A DNA stretch of 64,000 nucleotides from Tepidibacter mesophilus. GTDB taxonomy: Bacteria; Bacillota; Clostridia; Peptostreptococcales; Peptostreptococcaceae. Shown piece by piece: positions 62,887 through 64,000 of the stretch. The translations under genes were made by a program, and so were the position numbers. Each line of letters begins with the position of its first letter. Within the stretch, counting starts at the first letter, position 1. The stretch spans positions 186,001 through 250,000 of the forward strand of contig NZ_BDQY01000002.1 of NCBI RefSeq assembly GCF_002724055.1, given 5' to 3'. The notes below the pieces were generated by a model, which saw only the letters and a list, made by a program, of their open reading frames with translations, was not told the origin of the DNA and ran no database searches.

Positions 62887-63840
62887 ATGAGTAAAATAGC
62901 TTTTGTATTTCCAGGTCAAGGATCTCAATATGTAGGTATGGGCAAGGATGTATATGAAAATTATAAAGTTTCAAAAGAAATATTTGATAAAGCTGATGAA
63001 GTTTTACATATGAATTTAAAATCTATAATGTTTGAAGGTCCTGATGAAGAACTTACTAAAACTGAAAATACTCAACCTGCAATACTTACTTTAAGTACTG
63101 CACTACTTGAAGTGTTGAAAGATGAATTGAATGTAGAGTTTGATGCATGTGCCGGATTATCTTTAGGAGAATATTCTGCTCTTGTAGCGGCTGATGCACT
63201 ATCTTTTGAAGAGGCTGTAAAGCTTGTCAAAAAAAGAGGTAAGTATATGCAAGAAGCCGTCCCTGAAGGTGTAGGTACTATGGCTGCAATACTTGGTCTT
63301 GATAGAGAGACACTTATAGATGTATTAGATGAAGTATCTAGCGAAGGAACAGTTGAGGCTGCTAACTTTAATAGTCCAGGTCAAATAGTAATATCTGGAG
63401 AAATAAAAGCTGTAGAAAAAGCTGCTAATCTTTGCAAAGAAAGAGGAGCTAAGAAAGCTGTTATACTGAATGTTAGCGCACCTTTTCACTCTTCTATGCT
63501 AAATAAAGCTGGAGAAAAATTAAATAAAGAACTTGAAAATATACAGATAAATACTTTGAAAGTTCCTGTTGTGACTAATATTACTGGAGATTATGTTGAT
63601 CATGATGAAATAAAAGAAACTTTAGTAAAACAAGTAAGTTCATCTGTATTATGGGAAGATTCTATAGAAAAACTTATAAAAGACGGATTTGATACATTTG
63701 TTGAAATAGGTCCTGGTAAAACTCTTAAAGGATTTATAAATAAAACATCTAAAAAGTTAAAAGTTAAAGTAGACATCTACAATGTAGAAAATAAGGATAC
63801 TTTAGAAAAGTTTATACAAGATATGAAGGAGGCCAAGTAA
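62887..63840 (+). CDS. fabD: Malonyl-CoA:ACP transacylase
   Basis: Transfers malonyl to ACP. The 317-residue enzyme has [12 protein letters not shown], the nucleophile Ser in [16 protein letters not shown] with the catalytic His and [15 protein letters not shown] precedes ATG. fabG starts overlapping its stop by one base. Confidence 0.97.
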   Translation: MSKIAFVFPGQGSQYVGMGKDVYENYKVSKEIFDKADEVLHMNLKSIMFEGPDEELTKTENTQPAILTLSTALLEVLKDELNVEFDACAGLSLGEYSALVAADALSFEEAVKLVKKRGKYMQEAVPEGVGTMAAILGLDRETLIDVLDEVSSEGTVEAANFNSPGQIVISGEIKAVEKAANLCKERGAKKAVILNVSAPFHSSMLNKAGEKLNKELENIQINTLKVPVVTNITGDYVDHDEIKETLVKQVSSSVLWEDSIEKLIKDGFDTFVEIGPGKTLKGFINKTSKKLKVKVDIYNVENKDTLEKFIQDMKEAK

Positions 63841-64000
63841 TGATTGATTTAAAAGGTAGAGTTGCTCTTATAACTGGAGGTTCAAGAGGTATAGGAAAAG
63901 CTATAGCCATAAAGCTTGCTTCATTAGGAGCTGATATTGCTATAAACTATACTTCAAGAGAAGAATCTGCAATTGAAGTTAAAAAAGAGATAGAAGATAT
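63840..64000 (+). CDS. fabG: 3-oxoacyl-ACP reductase FabG, 3' end outside window
   Basis: The first 53 codons are present: [19 protein letters not shown] with the SDR nucleotide loop [15 protein letters not shown] lies 7 bases before ATG, and ATG overlaps the fabD stop (TAATG). The rest, with the Ser-Tyr-Lys catalytic part, lies beyond base 64000; acpP and fabF are expected next. Confidence 0.93.
   Translation, partial: MIDLKGRVALITGGSRGIGKAIAIKLASLGADIAINYTSREESAIEVKKEIED

Overview
This 64 kb window is chromosomal DNA from a low-GC, endospore-forming, anaerobic Firmicute of the class Clostridia. Gene content and order look most like the Peptostreptococcaceae (Clostridioides/Paraclostridium/Tepidibacter-like), but this is inferred from familiarity with gene order and not from a search. 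The base composition is very AT-rich. Sporulation and germination genes (spoIVA, spoVM, ylbJ, a GerAB-type permease), FabK-type fatty acid synthesis, CheX and several T-box and PyrR leaders all fit. Nearly everything is core, vertically inherited housekeeping DNA. I see no prophage, no transposase gene, no CRISPR array, and no rRNA or tRNA gene.

Layout. 1-1.4 kb: the 3' part of spoIVA. 1.4-5.5 kb: cell-division-associated ylm-type operon (HlyD-like adaptor, yggS, sepF, yggT, ylmH, divIVA). 5.6-9.1 kb: ileS behind an Ile T-box. 9.1-12.1 kb: mtnN, a remnant of a class V aminotransferase, a YciI-like gene, dapB, and an unknown 84-residue gene. 12.1-18.1 kb: trpS behind a Trp T-box, a DUF5665 gene, a DksA/TraR zinc-finger gene, lspA, an RluD-type synthase, then pyrR and a uracil permease, each behind a PyrR-type RNA site. 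18.2-20.8 kb: DUF1097 and rqcH on the minus strand. 21-30.5 kb: dapF, yicC, remA, gmk, rpoZ, coaBC, priA, def, fmt, DUF116 and a membrane zinc protease. 30.7-38 kb: rsmB, rlmN, PP2C phosphatase, PASTA kinase, rsgA, rpe and thiN. 38.1-38.4 kb: two tiny genes, a 48-residue membrane peptide and the 23-residue spoVM. 38.4-45.8 kb: an AI-2E-type permease, rpmB (minus), Asp23, fakA-like, recG, rsmD, coaD and a coiled-coil protein. 45.9-50 kb: ylbJ (minus), cheX, a Cys-rich sensor/HTH regulator and a GerAB-type permease. 50-57 kb: topB, cvfB, an ABC-F ATPase, palindromic elements, and tmcAL (minus). 57.2-64 kb: ackA, then yceD-rpmF and fapR-plsX-fabH-fabK-fabD-fabG, the last cut by the window end.

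How it works together. The main stories are envelope and division (SepF, DivIVA, LspA, DapB/DapF, PASTA kinase), translation and its quality control (IleRS, TrpRS, Def, Fmt, RsmB, RlmN, RsmD, RsgA, RqcH, L28, L32), and FapR-controlled fatty acid and phospholipid synthesis. Spore coat assembly appears through SpoIVA and its membrane anchor SpoVM, both in this window.

The most unusual non-coding feature is a dispersed intergenic repeat family of about 150 bp. It has two near-complete copies (9.1 kb plus, 39.5 kb minus) and several shortened or internally deleted ones (11.7, 13.4, 30.6, 45.9 and 50.0 kb). A separate set of long palindromic elements sits at 55.2-55.6 kb, with a possible relative at 18.9 kb. 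Other points worth attention are an IleRS whose first signature motif reads GIHH instead of HxGH, a uracil permease leader that appears to hide its own ribosome-binding site, and a doubled palindrome at the fapR promoter.
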